A DNA stretch of 42,657 nt. It comes from a virus. This document shows, in pieces, positions 40,073 through 42,657 of this stretch. Location of the stretch: the IMG/VR virus record IMGVR_UViG_3300042934_000878, positions 1-42,657 of that record. The stretch is one strand, 5' to 3'. The notes below the pieces were generated by a model. It was not told the origin of the DNA. It made no database searches and was given only the letters and a program-made list of their open reading frames with translations. How positions within the stretch are numbered: position 1 is the stretch's first letter; each line of letters begins with the position of its first letter. A program made the translations under genes and the position numbers.

Positions 40073-40477
40073 CTAGGGGCGGCTACCGCGTAGCCTCTGG
40101 TAGATCGCCTTCAGGACCGCCGCGCGTGCAGCTGGGGCGTCGTCTGCCACCGGACCGAACTCCCCCTCGAAGAATCTGCGGGCGACCTCGATCACTAGCA
40201 GCGTGACGTCTTCGAGGTCATCGGGGTGCTCGGGCGTCACCGGGATGACGTGCGTGATCTCAGCCTGGCTCTGGCCAACGAGGTGCGACAACTTGAACGT
40301 CCATTCGCCGCCCGTCTTCTCGATGATCAAGTCGGTGTCGGCGTCCAGCCCAACGTCGACGTACCGCCAGTTCGGGTCGGCCCCGTCGCCCGGCATCGCG
40401 CGGCCGGCGTACGCATGCAGCGTCGACGAGTGCGACCAGATCATCGTCGCCAGCTCGTGCGCCTGGAACTCGTTCAT
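40073..40477 (-). CDS. hypothetical protein (134 aa)
   Basis: A 134-aa protein from an ATG at 40477 (a frame back to 40528 adds 17 residues that read like non-coding sequence). It begins MNEFQAHELATMIWSHS, contains YVDVGLDADTDLIIEKTGGE and WTFKLSHLVGQSQAEITHVI, and ends in a helix RAAVLKAIYQRLRG. Acidic and soluble; no family recognised. It lies between Int2 and the toxin-antitoxin pair, divergent from neither. Confidence 0.65.
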   Translation of the reverse strand: MNEFQAHELATMIWSHSSTLHAYAGRAMPGDGADPNWRYVDVGLDADTDLIIEKTGGEWTFKLSHLVGQSQAEITHVIPVTPEHPDDLEDVTLLVIEVARRFFEGEFGPVADDAPAARAAVLKAIYQRLRGSRP

Positions 40478-40528
40478 GTCCACACGGCCGAACCTAACAG
40501 CCGGCGCGTCCGTCAGAGCATGCCGCAA

Positions 40529-41032
40529 TCAGCCGACCGCCTTTACGGCCGCACTCATCGTGACGGCGAGCCGAAGCGAGTTCGGCAATCGCGCGAAGCC
40601 GTACTTCTCGTAGAACGGCACAAGCGATTCTTCCGCGGCATCGACGACGAACAGCTGCAGGCTGCTCGCCTTGTGCGCCTCAACGGCCTTCTTCATCGCT
40701 TCACCCACTAGGAGCGCCCCCTGCCCCCCACCCTGGTCTTCTCTCCGCACCCCCATCTGGGCCAGCAGCGAAGCTGTGGCGAAACCGTCTTGAGCTCCGC
40801 GCGAAAGTCGGTTGGAGAGTCCTTCAACAGGCACTACTACGGTCCTCAGCGCGAAGAAGCCGCGAACGATCCCTGCCTCATCGACGCACACGTGAGTGTG
40901 CACGAAGTGACTGTTCTGCCGGGCCTTATCCTGCAACCAGGTGTCGACAGATGGGCGACCGGAGAGAAAAACGTCTAGGTCGTGATCGTCGTCCAGCGGA
41001 CGGACAGCCGACCAGACAGGTGCAGTCGTCAC
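40529..41032 (-). CDS. GNAT acetyltransferase, probable toxin
   Basis: A 167-aa GCN5-related N-acetyltransferase: a Trp-rich start (DTWLQDKARQNSH), substrate strand AGIVRGFFALRT, the acetyl-CoA loop region around 97-107 (RREDQGGGQGALL) and the active-site-like VPFYEKYGFARL (Tyr141). The length and the FYEKYGF element resemble TacT/AtaT-type toxins that acetylate charged tRNAs. It is encoded directly after the DUF4065-type gene with a GTGA overlap (41029-41032), an antitoxin-first order. Toxin function is inferred. A housekeeping acetyltransferase is the alternative. Confidence 0.82.
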   Translation of the reverse strand: MTTAPVWSAVRPLDDDHDLDVFLSGRPSVDTWLQDKARQNSHFVHTHVCVDEAGIVRGFFALRTVVVPVEGLSNRLSRGAQDGFATASLLAQMGVRREDQGGGQGALLVGEAMKKAVEAHKASSLQLFVVDAAEESLVPFYEKYGFARLPNSLRLAVTMSAAVKAVG

Positions 41033-41622
41033 TTCTCGAAGAGCCGCGACAGTCGAAGAACAATCTCGTCTTCGTTCTCATCCGCAGCCTCAACGAACCC
41101 CTCAGGCACCATGACCACAGCCGAGTGGAACACTCGATCCTTGGCCGGCACCTTGTCACGGAAGAACTCGACCATGTCGGCGTCGGGGATCTCGGGACGA
41201 TAAGCGTCCTCGACGTAGTTCCTGGTCCAAGGTTCCTGGTGGTGAGTCAGGCGCCGCAGAGCGGCCGCGCTCAGGTCCTTGTACCGTTCCCACACCTGTC
41301 CGATGAAGGCTTCGACGTCCTCGGGTAGAGCGCTGGCGTCGGAGTAACTACTGGCGTCTTGGGTCGCGATGATCTGGTTACCGGGGAACATCTTCCAGGC
41401 GCGGTACACGACGGGCCCGTGCTTGTAGGCCTCCACGGGCTCGTTGAACAAGCGGCGACCCGTCGACGCAAGGTAGTTGGCCTGCGCGAGGTAGAGAAGC
41501 TTCTGAAGCTTCATGGGAGTCACGTCTGCGTCTTCGCGCAGCGCATCGAGTTGCACAAACGTCTTCGCGACGTCCTCCACCTCGAGGTCGTAGTTGAACA
41601 CAGCGTCCTGATGGTTCAGCAT
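41029..41622 (-). CDS. Panacea/SocA-like (DUF4065) protein, probable antitoxin
   Basis: A 197-aa protein with the DUF4065/Panacea core: TPMKLQKLLYLAQANYL (36-51), then EPVEAYKHGPVVYRAW (61-76). A helical C-terminal half (ALPEDVEAFIGQVWERY, DLSAAALRRLTHH, RDKVPAKDRVF) follows. Panacea domains neutralise many unrelated toxins; SocA-like members can be proteolytic adaptors. I chose the ATG at 41622 because AGGAGGTGATC lies 4-14 bp upstream; a GTG at 41655 would place the start inside a DnaA-box-like repeat. Coupled to the GNAT gene, so a toxin-antitoxin pair is likely. Confidence 0.85.
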   Translation of the reverse strand: MLNHQDAVFNYDLEVEDVAKTFVQLDALREDADVTPMKLQKLLYLAQANYLASTGRRLFNEPVEAYKHGPVVYRAWKMFPGNQIIATQDASSYSDASALPEDVEAFIGQVWERYKDLSAAALRRLTHHQEPWTRNYVEDAYRPEIPDADMVEFFRDKVPAKDRVFHSAVVMVPEGFVEAADENEDEIVLRLSRLFEK

Positions 41623-41974
41623 CCCGATCACCTCCTCTTCGTTCTCGTTGTCCACACGTTGTCCACAGTTTCGGGCATGTTATCCACACCCCCTGTTGAC
41701 AACAGACTACTCGCACGTCGTCGCGGCGCGCCATGAAGGAAAGGTCCAAATTTCTCCTGACGGATGGGGCAGATACGACGAAGACGGAGTGCTCCTCACT
41801 GACCCGAGCACTGCGCAGCTACCTCCGTCAGAGGCCCCAGCAGTCCGCAACGAGTCCGCAACAGCACCACTTCGGCACTTAAACCGACTGTCCCCGGCTA
41901 CACCCCGATCCCCGCGAATTCAACGGTCACACCACGAGCCGTCACCCACCTACACGCCCGCGTGTGTACTTCGG
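41623..41974. promoter_or_regulatory. control region of the toxin-antitoxin operon
   Basis: No convincing gene. Near the antitoxin start are three DnaA-box-like 9-mers: TTGTCCACA at 41648-41656 and 41659-41667, and TTATCCACA at 41680-41688, all in the same orientation. Then comes the perfect palindrome CTGTTGACAACAG (41693-41705). TAACAT (minus, about 41682-41677) could be a -10. Plus-strand frames (from 41648, or an ATG at 41734) have no ribosome binding site and are probably non-coding. The rest (to 41974) holds a small direct repeat AGTCCGCAAC around 41840-41862 and nothing else clear. Confidence 0.6.
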
Positions 41975-42295
41975 CTACTCGTCGCCGAGAACCGACACCG
42001 CAACTCCGGTGCAGAGCACACCTGCGACTGCTGCGATCAGCGCAAGGGAGGCAGCCCAGACCAGTCCAGCGAAGAAGCCCTGGATCGGAATGTCCCTGCT
42101 GACGCAGACCACGCACGTCATTGTTGCCATCAGGGATGCCAAGACTGTCGCGATCAGCAGGACTACCACCAGCCAGCGTCCGTTTCGAGAAGTCGGCCGA
42201 ACCTCCCGTAGGAGCGACCGGCTCTCAAGCGCGAGGAGCAGTACGCCGATCGGTAGCAGGGTGGCTACAAGAGTTGCACCGTCCTGGCTGATCAT
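41975..42295 (-). CDS. small membrane protein near attR (106 aa)
   Basis: A 106-aa protein with three hydrophobic segments (about 8-23, LVATLLPIGVLLLAL; 41-64, WLVVVLLIATVLASLMATMT; 74-101, FFAGLVWAASLALIAAVAGV). No family is recognised. It is the last prophage gene before attR and faces leftward, like the other accessory genes. Confidence 0.7.
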   Translation of the reverse strand: MISQDGATLVATLLPIGVLLLALESRSLLREVRPTSRNGRWLVVVLLIATVLASLMATMTCVVCVSRDIPIQGFFAGLVWAASLALIAAVAGVLCTGVAVSVLGDE

Positions 42296-42410
42296 GCCAG
42301 TCAGCGTAGCGGGGACGAAGTCTGCTCGTTGCTGGCCTCACTTCGATCGGCAAAGCGGAGGGTAAACGGTCACCGATGAGGCTCCACAGCTGAGACTCCT
42401 CAGCATCCTT

Positions 42411-42446
42411 GTACCCCCGGTGGGACTCGAACCCACAACTCAGCGA
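42411..42446. repeat. attR: attR, 36-bp direct repeat within tRNA
   Basis: Identical to 365-400. It covers tRNA nucleotides 40-74 (3' side of the anticodon stem, variable region, T arm, acceptor and discriminator base) plus one base beyond. Integration here restores an intact tRNA, so insertion is silent for the host. The 115 bp between the last prophage gene and attR hold nothing recognisable. Confidence 0.93.
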
Positions 42447-42485
42447 TTTTAAGTCGCGTGCCTCTACCGATTGGGCCACGGGGGC
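42412..42485 (-). tRNA. tRNA with UAA anticodon (tRNA-Leu type)
   Basis: A 74-nt cloverleaf read on the minus strand: acceptor GCCCCCG paired with CGGGGGT (one G-U at the end), D arm GGCCCAATCGGTAGAGGC, anticodon loop CTTAAAA, T arm GTGGG-TTCGAGT-CCCAC, discriminator A73. CCA is not encoded. The UAA anticodon and A73 indicate leucine. The variable region is only about five nucleotides, whereas leucine tRNAs normally carry a long variable arm. It is the prophage attachment gene. Confidence 0.88.
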
Positions 42486-42507
42486 GGGCCGCAACAGCCT
42501 ACCGATG

Positions 42508-42546
42508 CACGAAGGCGGCCACCCTTCGCGGGTGACCGCCTTCGTG
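42508..42546 (-). terminator. intrinsic terminator of the right flanking host gene
   Basis: CACGAAGGCGG-c-CACCC pairs with GGGTG-a-CCGCCTTCGTG over a five-base loop, a 16-pair stem with one mismatch. It lies 10 bp beyond the stop of the partial leftward gene and before the tRNA, so it ends that gene's transcript. Confidence 0.8.
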
Positions 42547-42556
42547 ACGAGCGTTG

Positions 42557-42657
42557 CTACTTGGCGTCGGCCGGGGCCGTCACCGGCTCGGGGGCGTTGG
42601 AGACGTCCTTCGCGGGCTCGCCGTAGACGGGGCCGGCGGCACCGGCGACCTTGCCCT
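42557..42657 (-). CDS. partial host protein, C-terminal end
   Basis: The last 32 codons of a leftward gene that continues beyond the window: GKVAGAAGPVYGEPAKDVSN, then APEPVTAPADAK and the TAG stop (42557-42559). The Ala/Pro-rich tail does not identify the family. A strong terminator follows. It belongs to the host chromosome and not to the prophage. Confidence 0.65.
   Translation of the reverse strand, partial: GKVAGAAGPVYGEPAKDVSNAPEPVTAPADAK

Noticed and set aside
41648-42211. Plus-strand frame of 187 aa (and a shorter ATG frame at 41734) in the antitoxin control region
   Set aside because: No ribosome binding site, the proposed start lies in a DnaA-box-like repeat, and the end overlaps the membrane protein gene on the other strand. 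The inner stretch around SPDGWGRYDEDG looks protein-like, so a gene remnant cannot be fully excluded.

Overview
The window is an essentially complete siphovirus-type prophage of about 42 kb, integrated in the chromosome of a high-GC actinobacterium. Codon use, the small ATGA-coupled genes and the type of tail and lysis genes suggest Microbacteriaceae (a Curtobacterium- or Microbacterium-like host), but that assignment is inference. A 36-bp direct repeat marks the ends. The left copy (365-400, attL) is free-standing. The right copy (42411-42446, attR) is the 3' half of a tRNA gene with anticodon UAA on the minus strand (42412-42485). Short host flanks remain at 1-364 and beyond 42486.

Layout. 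Next to attL is a leftward integration/immunity block: a 98-aa protein, a tyrosine integrase and an XRE repressor. A divergent switch follows at about 2675-2795. A rightward early operon (2796-9991) holds a Cro-like regulator, an excisionase-like protein, a BRO/KilAC antirepressor, small unknowns, an HNH protein, a replication initiator, a DnaB-type helicase and a zinc-finger/HTH protein. The initiator gene contains four iterons spaced exactly 22 bp apart, a strong candidate phage origin. A leftward cargo pair follows (10071-11609): a three-helix membrane protein and a TIR-domain protein, the latter a likely defence gene.

The rightward late region (11972-36174) begins with small genes and a long alanine-rich coiled-coil protein. 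It continues with HNH, terminase small and large subunits, portal, a ClpP-like protease with an apparent nested scaffold start, a decoration protein, the major capsid protein, connectors, major tail protein, tail chaperones with a -1 slippery site (GGGAAAC), a tape measure with a C-terminal M15-type peptidase, distal tail/hub proteins, an M15 endolysin, three small membrane proteins (holin candidates) and a tailspike-like protein, closed by a strong terminator at 36183-36224.

The right arm (36250-42295) is a leftward accessory block. It holds membrane and soluble unknowns, a lipoprotein coupled to a second intact-looking tyrosine recombinase, an unknown 134-aa protein, a Panacea/SocA-like (DUF4065) antitoxin coupled to a GNAT protein (probable toxin-antitoxin pair), and a small membrane protein. 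Three DnaA-box-like 9-mers lie directly upstream of the antitoxin.

The most interesting points are the phased iterons inside the initiator gene, the DUF4065-GNAT pair under a DnaA-box cluster, two integrases in one prophage, the TIR gene, a mutually exclusive RNA pairing ahead of the tail chaperone gene, and a UAA tRNA that lacks the long variable arm expected for leucine.
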